This document shows, piece by piece, positions 56,542-64,000 of a stretch of 64,000 nucleotides of DNA (within the stretch, counting starts at the first letter, position 1; every line of letters starts with the position of its first letter). The notes below the pieces were generated by a model. The model was given only the letters and a program-made list of their open reading frames with translations, searched no databases and was not told the origin of the DNA. This DNA comes from Beroe forskalii. Taxonomy: Eukaryota; Ctenophora; Nuda; Beroida; Beroidae. The DNA is taken from assembly GCA_011033025.1 (NCBI GenBank), contig WFMF01000106.1, positions 1 through 64,000 of the forward strand, in the 5' to 3' direction. A program made the position numbers and the translations under genes.

Positions 56542-58620
56542 TCAATTGGTGTTTTCGGCAGAATCATCCTTCGGGAATCTTAGTTTGTGACACCGGTGCA
56601 GGAATCTTGCCAGTTCTTTTACATGAAGGGGGTGTGAGAAGATATCTTTGTAGTGACGATTCTTGATGAGGTTCTGAGTCACATCCCATAAGGTGTTCCT
56701 TGGCTCATCATAGAGTGAACAAACATTGAGAAGGTGGTTTTCATCTTCTATGATTGGCTCAAAGAAGGGCAGTTTGCTGAGGAGGAAAACATCTTCGGTA
56801 CAGCAATGAGGGCATGTTCTGTTGGCAATGTCCTGCCTTAGGGAGCCGTACCTTCCGGTTTCTACTCTGAGTTGATGGGAGCTTGAACGAAGCTGGGCTA
56901 TGCGCCGGGTTTCATTTCTTGACAGCCAAATGTTTAAGTAGCATTCGATTTCGAACTTTTCTTTGAAATTGTTGTAGAAAGTCAATTTGGCATTTGTTTC
57001 TTTCTCACGTTTCCAGGTAGCAATGAAGAATGCTCTAAGATTACTCCTAATTTGACTAGGGTAGACATTTTCTGCTCTTCTGGATGTGGCAACCTGTCCC
57101 TTGACAGTATCGATGTTTTTGTACCAGCTCAGTCCAAGGTTTCTTTGCTCACAGAAAGCATGTCTGGCAAGTGCAGGACAATCTTCAGTGTCCATTAGTT
57201 GCAGGCGATTGAAGTAAGAGAAGACTTGCTTTGAGAGCTCAATTCCGAGTGGGTACCTTCCACTGTCTCCCCAAAGAGGGCTGTTTGAAGTCTTCTTGTG
57301 GACACCAACGGACCATTTCAGGAATGCCAGGTGTAGGTTTTCAAGATGGTCTTTGCCAACTGATTTCAGGACTTCCATCTTGTTGCTGTTCATGCTGGTT
57401 AGCTCCTTGAATAGATGGGTCTCAGGCAGCCATACTTGGCATCCATAGCCTACAACTGGTACAATCAGAGCATCAAAGAGTTTGTACAAGATGGTTCTTC
57501 TCAGAGATCCCACATCTATCATTTTCTTTAGGGCGAAATAGCTCCTGAGGCCTTTCTGGCGCAGCTTCTGTTGTGCATTATTGAATGATCCTGTCAGAGT
57601 GAATGTTATTCCAAGATAACAGTATTCACGCACTGATTGGATGCTGGTTTCTCCATACATGAAGTCACAACTTTCTTTGAGGATTCTGCCGGACTTGTTA
57701 AAGACCATGATTGCAGTTTTGTCCATGTTCACCATGAGACCCCATTGGTAGCAGTATTCATGCAGGACAGAGAGCATTGATTGAAGACTGGCTTTGTCTT
57801 GGGCCATGAGCACCAGGTCATCTGCCCAGAGTAGATGGGAGACTTCAACACCATTAAGCAAAGGGACTTTACTTGCGGCTTTATTCTCGAAGCATTCGTT
57901 GAGTTGCTCAGACATTGCCTGGATGTAGCATTTGAACAGCTCTGGGGAGAGAGGATGTCCTTGTTCAGTCCCACAAAGAATGTCAATTTTGTAAGAGAGC
58001 TTGTTCAGTAGCTTGATTTTGGCACTTGAGTTGTTGTACATGTGTTGTAGGCACGTGAAGAAGCGACCTTTTACTCCCATCTGCCATAGCTTGTAGAGTA
58101 AGGCCTCACGGCTCACTGTATCAAATGCTTTAGCAAAGTCTACAAAGCATGTATAAAGTCGGCCTTTTTTATTGACTTTAACATATTTGTTGATGCAGGT
58201 TGACAGTGTTAGGATGTGGTCTGCCGTCTGAGCATTTTTGCAGAAGCCAAGCTGGTTTTTGGTGTCTGGGCAGAATGCTGATCTAAACTTCAAGAGTCTT
58301 TCAAGTAAAATACTGGAGAACAACTTTCCAACATTACTAGCGACAGCTATAGCCCTGTAGTTGTTTGGGTCATAAACAGTTCCTTTTTTGTGAAGTGGCG
58401 TGACATAGGAAATGTTCCAAGGGTAGCAGCCTAGCCGAAGGCATTCATTGAAAAGATGCAGAAGCAAATGTCTCAGGAGAGGTCCACTATTTCTCAGAAA
58501 TTCGTTCGCAACAAGGTCTTCTGATACTGCTTTTCCTGCTTTTGTTTTCTGGATGGCATTGCTGAGTTCATCTAAAGTGATTTCCTGGTCGAGAATTTCT
58601 TCAATTTCAGCGCCATACAA
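56542..58620 (-). CDS. Non-LTR (LINE) reverse transcriptase, 5'-truncated
   Basis: 692 codons without a stop. Residues 70-345 form the reverse transcriptase: SYVTPLHKKG and NYRAIAV (71-94), motif A FVDFAKAFD (159-167), motif B GTEQGHPLSP (217-226), motif C WADD (265-268), motif E YLGITF (335-340). The catalytic aspartates of A and C are present. The C-terminus has a zinc-knuckle-like CPHC...ENHLLNVC (603-634), as in several LINE clades. The endonuclease domain expected ahead is missing: the frame stops being LINE at 58616, where the 10-bp minisatellite locus begins, so the apparent start codon straddles that junction and is probably not native. The downstream side runs into the repeat ending at 56495. 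Clade not assigned. Confidence 0.85.
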   Translation of the reverse strand: MYGAEIEEILDQEITLDELSNAIQKTKAGKAVSEDLVANEFLRNSGPLLRHLLLHLFNECLRLGCYPWNISYVTPLHKKGTVYDPNNYRAIAVASNVGKLFSSILLERLLKFRSAFCPDTKNQLGFCKNAQTADHILTLSTCINKYVKVNKKGRLYTCFVDFAKAFDTVSREALLYKLWQMGVKGRFFTCLQHMYNNSSAKIKLLNKLSYKIDILCGTEQGHPLSPELFKCYIQAMSEQLNECFENKAASKVPLLNGVEVSHLLWADDLVLMAQDKASLQSMLSVLHEYCYQWGLMVNMDKTAIMVFNKSGRILKESCDFMYGETSIQSVREYCYLGITFTLTGSFNNAQQKLRQKGLRSYFALKKMIDVGSLRRTILYKLFDALIVPVVGYGCQVWLPETHLFKELTSMNSNKMEVLKSVGKDHLENLHLAFLKWSVGVHKKTSNSPLWGDSGRYPLGIELSKQVFSYFNRLQLMDTEDCPALARHAFCEQRNLGLSWYKNIDTVKGQVATSRRAENVYPSQIRSNLRAFFIATWKREKETNAKLTFYNNFKEKFEIECYLNIWLSRNETRRIAQLRSSSHQLRVETGRYGSLRQDIANRTCPHCCTEDVFLLSKLPFFEPIIEDENHLLNVCSLYDEPRNTLWDVTQNLIKNRHYKDIFSHPLHVKELARFLHRCHKLRFPKDDSAENTN

Positions 58621-59300
58621 ACAGAATTACGTGATCGCACAGGGTTGTCAAGGGTTTTAAAAGGTTGTCAAGGGTCGTAAAGGGTTGTCAAGGTTGTCAA
58701 GGGTTGCAGAGGGTTGTCAAGGGTTTCCAGGGTTGCAGAGGGTTGTCAAGGGTTGTTAAGGGTTGTCAAGGGTTGTCAAGGGTTGTCAAGGGTTGTCAAG
58801 GGTTGTCAAGGGTTGTCAAGGGTTGTCAAGGGTTGTCAAGGGTTGTCAAGGGTTGTCAAGGGTTGCAGAGGGTTGCAGGGGGTTGTCAAGGGTCGCAGAG
58901 GGTTGTCAAGGGTTTTAAAAGGTTGTCAAGGGTTGCAGAGGGTTGTCAAGGGTTGCAGAGGGTTGTCAAGGGTTGTCAAGGGTTGCAGAGGGTTGTCAAG
59001 GGTTGCAGAGGGTTGCAGGGGTTGTCAAGGGTTGCAGAGGGTTGTCAAGGGTTGCAGAGGGTTGCAGAGGGTTGTCAAGAGTTGTCAAGAGTTGTCAAGG
59101 GTTGTCAAGGGTTGTCAAGGGTTGCAGAGGGATGTCAAGGGTTGCAGAGGGTTGTCAAGGGTTGCAGAGGGATGTCAAGGGTTGCAGAGGGTTGTCAAGG
59201 GTTGTCAAGGGTTGTCAAGGGTTACAGAGGGTTGTCAAGGGTTGTCAAGGGTTGTCAAGTTATTCTTGATTGGATGGAATAAAGAGTCAATCAAAGTGTA
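58616..59300. repeat. 10-bp two-unit minisatellite locus (copy 2)
   Basis: Same flanks as 52464-53333 (ACAAACAGAATTACGTGATC; TTATTCTTGATTGGATGGAA to AATCAAAGTGTA) and the same two 10-mers, with a different order and fewer units. A long uninterrupted run of GGTTGTCAAG (58740-58860) is specific to this copy. Confidence 0.95.
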
Positions 59301-60130
59301 TAACTAGCAGCTGCTGGCAAATCACTGCTCAGCACTGTCAGACAATCAGATAGTGTTATCAGATAGTACATCAGCTGATAGTGTTATCAGATAGTATCAC
59401 TAAAATCAGATATCAGTAAGTATTATTGAAGTTTATCGGAAATATAGGGAAGTATAGCAGAGGATTAAGAAAGCTTTAAATGAGAAAGCTTAGAGTTAGA
59501 AAGCTTAGAGATAGAAAGCTTAGAGACTTAGAAGCATTGAAAGCATAGCAGAAATGTGGAGCATTAGTTTTTGGATACTGGCACGCATTTGATCCTTTTT
59601 AAGTTCAGTTTAACGCTTGCATTAGTGGGATACCAAATGTCTCCACCGAATGGAAAGTGGCTGTTACTATTTGAAATGTGCTGACAGATTCAAAACGGTC
59701 ACTCAATAGAGGAAGGCGCACCAACAACCAAGAAATATTTTATAATCAGGAATAGGAATTAGAATAGGAGTTAGAATATGAATTAGAATAGGAATCAGAA
59801 TAGGAACAAATCCCCAAAGTGTGCTGCAAAACTCACCAACAGGACCCAATCCACCATCTGGGAGATAAAGTGTTAAATATCGTGAGAAGTGGTGTCAGTG
59901 AGAAGTGGTTTCAGTGTGAAATGATGTCAGGGTGTCAGTGAGACATAACTGAGGCCCCAGCCACCCTCCGTTAACTGCCAGCTAATGGTCCCAGTTGGTG
60001 GCACCATCGAAATTTTCTCAGAAAAGAGAAGAATTCCAATAAACTGCTAACTCAAGGTAATGCATCTCATCGTAGACCATTAAAGGGAATGAACACAATC
60101 AGTACCAATGTTCGTCGACCAGAGACTGTT
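59301..60130. other. Non-coding stretch with small repeats
   Basis: Short arrays of AGAAAGCTTAGAGATAG (59470-59535) and AGAATAGGAATTAGAATAGG (59745-59805). No gene beyond the micro-exon candidate at 59837-59857. Confidence 0.5.
59837..59857 (-). CDS. Possible 21-nt micro-exon
   Basis: On the minus strand ATCTCCCAG|, 21 nt, |GTGAGTTTT: both splice signals are good. In the phase needed before the exon at 49293 it would add DGGLGPV. It could belong to a 5' portion of the CELF-like gene, but nothing else supports it. Confidence 0.15.
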
Positions 60131-60134
60131 CCAA

Positions 60135-61084
60135 GACTAAGAACCTTGCTCAGAGGGGGAGTGGGAACCTTGCTCAGAGGGGGAGTGGGAACCTTGCTCA
60201 GAGGGGGAGTGGGAACCTTGCTCAGAGGGGGAGTGGGAACCTTGCTCAGAGGGGGAGTGGGAACCTTGCTCAGAGGGGAGTGAGAACCTTGCTCAGAGGG
60301 GGAGTGGGAACCTTGCTCAGAGGGGGAGTGGGAACCTTGCTCAGAGGGGGAGTGGGAACCTTGCTCAGAGGGGGGAGGGGAACCTTGCTCAGAGGGGGAG
60401 TGGGAACCTTGCTCAGAGGGGAGTGGGGAACCTTGCTCAGAGGGGAGTGTGGGAACCTTGCTCAGAGGGGGAGGGAACCTTGCTCAGAGGGGGGAGTGGG
60501 AACCTTGCTCAAAGGGGGAGTGGGAACCTTGCTCAGAGGGGGGGGGGGAACCTTGCTCAGGGGGGGGAGTGGGAACCTTGCTCAGAGGGGGTGGGAACCT
60601 TGCTCAGAGGGGGGAGGGGGGAGAGGGGGGGAACCTTGCTCAGAGGGGAGGGGAACCTTGCTCAGAGGGGGAGGGGAAACCTTGCTCAGAGGGGAGGGAA
60701 CCTTGCTCAGAGGGGGAGTGGGAACCTTGCTCAGAGGGGGAGTGGGAACCTTGCTCAGAGGGGAACCCTTGCCTTTTCAGAGGGGGGAGTGGGAACCTTG
60801 CTCAGAGGGGGGAGTGGGAACCTTGCTCAGAGGGGGTGGGAACCTGCTCAGAGGGGGGGAACCTTGCTCAGAGGGGGAGTGGGAACCTTGCTCAGAGGGG
60901 AGGGGAACCTTGCTCAGAGGGGGAGTGGGAACCTTGCTCAGAGGGGGAGTGGGAACCTTGCTCAGAGGGGAGTGGGAACCTTGCTCAGAGGGGGGGTGGG
61001 AACCTTGCTCAGAGGGGGTGGGAACCTTGCTCAGAGGGGGAGTGGGAACCTTGCTCAGAGGGGAGTGGGAACCTTGCTCAGAGG
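60135..61084. repeat. 24-bp minisatellite (GAACCTTGCTCAGAGGGGGA)
   Basis: About 40 units of GAACCTTGCTCAGAGGGGGA plus GTGG, perfect at the left and varying in G-run length further right. Overlapping frames (TLLRGGVG, NLAQRGSG, EPCSEGEW) are artefacts. Confidence 0.95.
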
Positions 61085-61089
61085 CTGGT

Positions 61090-61431
61090 TATTTGATACC
61101 AGTAGTTTTATACTAACTACTTGGTTAGAATAGACTCGGAGCTGGAGGCAAAGAAACTCCAAAAAATGTCTAGAAATCTTTCCATTTTGTTAACCTAAAA
61201 CTGAAACTGTAGAGGTCAGAGTTTGAGTTCAACATGCTTTAGCCACTACACTATGGCTGCCTCTCATATCCCATTTTGTCAAAATTGGGATCATTATCTT
61301 AAAAGTATGCTTACTTTGAAGCTTCAAGGCAAAGTCCATGACATCCCATTTACATTTATCATGTTATCTAGACAGCATATACCTTGTGATTATCTATACA
61401 GACCACAAATATTAAATTAACAATTTGAGGG
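61090..61431. other. Upstream region of the eIF2-gamma gene, with possible SINE fragment
   Basis: No promoter element is secure. On the minus strand 61206-61262 reads ATAGTGTAGTGGCTAAAGCA then GTTGAACTCAAACTC, which resembles the A and B boxes of a tRNA-derived SINE with the arm between them lost. Confidence 0.35.
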
Positions 61432-61521
61432 ATGCATAGTGGGGCAACCACTCAACCTCACTTGGCAAAGCAAGATCTTGCTACTCTTGATGTCTCTAAA
61501 CTTACTCCACTAACTCCAGAG
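61432..61521 (+). CDS. EIF2S3: Translation initiation factor eIF2 subunit gamma, exon 1 (N-terminus)
   Basis: From ATG at 61432, 30 codons: MHSGATTQPHLAKQDL then ATLDVSKLTPLTPE, followed by donor GAG|GTTGGT. Metazoan eIF2-gamma starts with the same kind of segment (QPHL..QDL..LDV.KLTPL..E) before [11 protein letters not shown], and the next exon starts exactly with [11 protein letters not shown]. The ATG is the first in frame; an upstream AG (CATAG|TGGGG) could alternatively be an acceptor from an earlier exon. eIF2-gamma is the GTP-binding subunit that delivers initiator tRNA to the 40S ribosome. Confidence 0.8.
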
Positions 61522-61792
61522 GTTGGTCTACATTATTTGGTTCTGATTTAAGTACTTACAATGACTAGGAGATTAAAACTCAACAACACTACCCTATACC
61601 ATCAAATTTGAGGAATTTGCTTATCACAATATATTAAATCTTCTTAAGCCATTTAAGCCATGTTTTTTTATGTGGAACAGTCCATGGTTTTTTAACCTGG
61701 AACAGTCCCACTGTCTCTTACACATCAGTCTTGGTAATCTTGAAAGAAGAGAATTTAATGTATGATTTATAGTATGGCTCCTTTGTCTTCAG

Positions 61793-61935
61793 GTCATCAG
61801 TAGACAAGCTACAATTAACATTGGAACAATTGGACATGTAGCCCATGGTAAATCTACTGTTGTCAAGGCAATAAGTGGGGTACAGACTGTTAGATTCAAG
61901 AACGAGCTACAGAAGAATATTACTATCAAGCTCGG
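61793..61935 (+). CDS. EIF2S3: eIF2 subunit gamma, exon 2 (P-loop)
   Basis: Acceptor TTTGTCTTCAG, donor CTCGG|GTAAAT; 143 bp. It encodes [20 protein letters not shown] and STVVKAISG, followed by switch 1 text ([15 protein letters not shown]). GHVAHGKST is the G1 motif that binds the GTP phosphates; the Thr in NITI is the G2 threonine. Identity with animal eIF2-gamma is very high by eye, and the next exon follows in phase. Confidence 0.95.
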
Positions 61936-62169
61936 GTAAATTATTTATTGGACAACTCCTGGTTTGTCTCATCTTTGTATCATCCGTCATCAAGATATGA
62001 AAAACTGCCCATTTTGGTAGAAAATGGAAACTATTCAGTTACACTCCATTCATGAAGTAACTTTCAATCATGATAAAAACACCACTTATTCCGATGAAAC
62101 AATTGCAATTTTTCACTCAATGATTGGAATAACTCCCTTTTAACTCTACTGAGTGTTTCCCTTTTCCAG

Positions 62170-62405
62170 GTATGCTAACGCTAAGATCTACAAGTGCAAC
62201 AGTCCCAAGTGTCCCCGTCCGACCTGCTACAGGTCAGCGTCGAGTGTCAAGGAGGACACCTTTCCCTGTGACAGGCTCAACTGCACGGGGAAGTTCGAGC
62301 TGCTCCGACATGTCAGCTTCGTCGATTGTCCTGGTCACGACATTCTTATGGCAACCATGCTGAACGGAGCTGCTATCATGGACGCTGCGCTGCTACTCAT
62401 AGCAG
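62170..62405 (+). CDS. EIF2S3: eIF2 subunit gamma, exon 3 (zinc knuckle and G3)
   Basis: Acceptor CCTTTTCCAG; 236 bp. It encodes [20 protein letters not shown], a cysteine-rich knuckle completed by CDRLNC, then [20 protein letters not shown] and [18 protein letters not shown] is the G3 motif. The exon end must be GCAG|GCAATG, since the next exon resumes GC-AAT-GAA (N-E in LLLIAGNE): this is a GC donor. The donor region CAGGCAATGA is repeated exactly at the acceptor of the next exon. Confidence 0.95.
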
Positions 62406-63386
62406 GCAATGATATGATCTATTCTTGGATATATTTTTGTGGTCTATAGTCCTTATCCATAAACGTGCCTTCAACAATCCGAATTTTCACTGTATACCAA
62501 GAAAACATCACATTTTAAATTATAGTACTGTCTATGTCACAACTCACAACATGGGTATTGCATAGTTATGAAAAACATTCCGTAGTATTATGACAATTCC
62601 GTTCTTTGTGCTGTTTAGACTCAGTAATCACATTATTGTCGCGGTACAATACACTTGTTAGTACCGCATTTGAAAGCCTAGATTACACGATCCATGAAGT
62701 TTCATATGGCTACCGACTACCTATACCTTTTGAACATAAGAAGCAGGACAGTTTACCTCGCGATAGTTCACCCCAGGCTCTTTAGCAACTTTCTATGCCA
62801 CGGATAAACTGTCCTAGGTACAACAGCTTACCCGCTACGACAGTTTAACACGAATCGCATGGTCAGGGGCAGTAGGTCATTCACTTGGAATCATCACATA
62901 ACATGCGATCCATGTTGTATCATTGTTTTGCTCGGGATTAGGTTGAATGTTGATAGGGATAAACTGTCGAGGGGTAACCTGTCGCCCTCCCAGAATATAT
63001 AGAATGTATATTCTGGGTCGTGTATACGGACGTACGGTGTATTGAAGCCTTCTAATTTTTTTGCAAAACCCAAATTTGTATATCACTGAATTATGAAAAG
63101 GGATAAGGATCATTCGACAACGTTTTAATTCTGGTACCTTGGTAATATGACACCGTGAGTGAATCTATGACATTGTGTGATTACGACCCTTTTACTTTTT
63201 AACTGAGTAGTTATCTAGACGATCAAATACTTGACCTTACTTCAATTGTGAATATCAAAACATGAATTTAAAATTATCAGCGGTGAAACGAATGGAACTC
63301 GTTCTTCTTCAGTCTTGGAATCCTGATATACGCTCAGAGTTGACTTGGGTCTTGGGATGTGCTAATCTCACCTTTTCATTCTTCAG
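62406..63386 (+). other. eIF2-gamma intron 3: 981-bp GC-AG intron flanked by a 10-bp direct repeat
   Basis: CAGGCAATGA at 62403-62412 and again at 63384-63393; the spacing equals the intron length. No coding frame or recognisable repeat is seen inside. It holds weak inverted words (AAACTGTC/GACAGTTTA) near 62740-62970. Confidence 0.7.
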
Positions 63387-63502
63387 GCAATGAAACGTGC
63401 CCTCAACCGCAGACCTCGGAACATATGGCTGCCATTGAGGTCATGGAACTCAAGCACATCATCATCCTACAGAACAAGATAGATCTCATCAAAGAACAAC
63501 AG
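63387..63502 (+). CDS. EIF2S3: eIF2 subunit gamma, exon 4 (G4)
   Basis: Acceptor CATTCTTCAG, donor CAACAG|GTTTAT; 116 bp. It encodes [20 protein letters not shown] then [22 protein letters not shown] is the G4 guanine-specificity motif. CPQPQTSEH is near-invariant in eIF2-gamma. Confidence 0.95.
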
Positions 63503-63665
63503 GTTTATTATCGTCATATCATATGAGTATTCTAGTATTCTACGAACATTTTTACAAATTCTAACTAGAATTTCGTTTCTCAATGATATCAATATCGACG
63601 GTTGTTTCACTCTACGATAACTCGCAAGAAGAAGTGATCGTCCTCCTACCTCCACCCAATTCCAG

Positions 63666-63832
63666 GCCACAGAACAGCACAGAGACATAGTCGAGTTCGT
63701 GAAGAGCACAGCTGCAGAGAACGCTCCAATCATCCCGATATCAGCTCAGTTGAAGTATAACATAGAAGTTCTCTCGGAGTATATCGTCAAGAAAATACCA
63801 ATTCCACTTCGAGATTTCACTTCAGATCCTAG
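63666..63832 (+). CDS. EIF2S3: eIF2 subunit gamma, exon 5 (G5)
   Basis: Acceptor AATTCCAG, donor CCTAG|GTTTGT; 167 bp. It encodes [20 protein letters not shown], then [20 protein letters not shown], then [15 protein letters not shown] and a split Arg. SAQLK is the G5 motif, and KIPIPLRDF ends the G domain before the beta-barrel domains, which lie beyond the window. Confidence 0.95.
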
Positions 63833-63995
63833 GTTTGTACGATGTACACTGCTTGTTTCTTGATTGATAAAAGAATGGATATATGATCAGAGATAATTCT
63901 CCTTGTTTTTGCTATTGACTAGACTTCTTGTCAAAGCAGCAGTCAATGTTTTATTTTCATTTTCTCAGGACTCATAATATATTTTCAGATCCTAG
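63833..63995 (+). other. eIF2-gamma intron 5: 163 bp, flanked by a 15-bp direct repeat
   Basis: TTCAGATCCTAGGTT occurs at 63821-63835, across the donor, and at 63984-63998, across the acceptor. The repeat spacing (163) equals the intron length. The next exon would start GTTGA at 63996, giving R-L as in the family's PRLIVIRSF. Confidence 0.75.
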
Positions 63996-64000
63996 GTTGA
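63996..64000 (+). CDS. EIF2S3: eIF2 subunit gamma, exon 6 (first bases only)
   Basis: Only GTTGA is in the window. With the spare AG of exon 5 it gives Arg-Leu, the start of the family sequence RLIVIRSF. The remainder of the gene (domains II and III) lies to the right. Confidence 0.6.

Noticed and set aside
60089..61133. Overlapping plus-strand frames up to 278 codons (TLLRGGVG, NLAQRGSG)
   Set aside because: Products of the 24-bp GAACCTTGCTCAGAGGGGGA array.
62172..62363. 63-codon plus-strand frame overlapping eIF2-gamma exon 3
   Set aside because: An alternative frame of a highly conserved exon; no independent support.
1..64000. tRNA or rRNA genes
   Set aside because: No sequence with intact A and B boxes and a cloverleaf was found; only one tRNA-like SINE trace near 61.2 kb. 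No rRNA signature was recognised.

Overview
The window is animal nuclear DNA, not bacterial: split genes with GT-AG introns, AT-rich non-coding DNA, many minisatellites, palindromic MITE-like elements and LINE fragments. The recognisable proteins are metazoan (a CELF/Bruno RNA-binding protein, eIF2-gamma, an EXD2/WRN-type exonuclease). Several intronic minisatellites carry copies of the adjoining splice site, a habit I recall being described for amphioxus ('mirage' minisatellites). With the apparent haplotype-like tandem duplication, this makes a cephalochordate my best guess, but it is not proven.

Layout. 0.6-2.5 kb: a TTAA-flanked non-autonomous DNA transposon. 2.7-3.65 kb (minus): three phase-compatible exons of a DEDD-type 3'-5' exonuclease; a possible further exon lies at 9.7-9.8 kb. 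3.9-15.8 kb: minisatellites and foldback/MITE elements. 16.1-50.9 kb (minus): a CELF-like splicing regulator, with exons at 16.1-16.9, 17.2, 20.4, 22.3, 23.2 (second copy at 31.0), 49.2 and possibly 50.8 kb. They encode RRM2 and the long linker; RRM1 and RRM3 were not found. Inside this locus a 3.2-3.8 kb segment is tandemly duplicated (22.8-30.6 and 30.6-34.1 kb), copying an RRM2 exon; copy A also carries a 4 kb composite insertion. 52.5-59.3 kb: two direct copies of a 10-bp minisatellite locus flank a nest of retroelements, namely an ORF1-only LINE-like insertion with a 7-bp target duplication and a 5'-truncated LINE reverse transcriptase. 60.1-61.1 kb: a 24-bp minisatellite. 61.4 kb to the end (plus): the N-terminal half of eIF2-gamma (G-domain), five exons plus the start of a sixth.

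The most interesting structure concerns introns. (1) Minisatellites abut CELF splice sites, and their units contain a copy of that splice site, giving arrays of decoy acceptors or donors. (2) The CELF pre-mRNA carries GU-rich (UGUUUGU/UGUGU) tracts at a donor and in introns, the type of sequence CELF proteins bind, suggesting autoregulation. (3) Two eIF2-gamma introns are flanked by direct repeats exactly at the splice junctions, one of them a GC-AG intron; this is the footprint expected of intron gain by insertion or tandem duplication. Nearly all other long open frames in the window are tandem-repeat artefacts.
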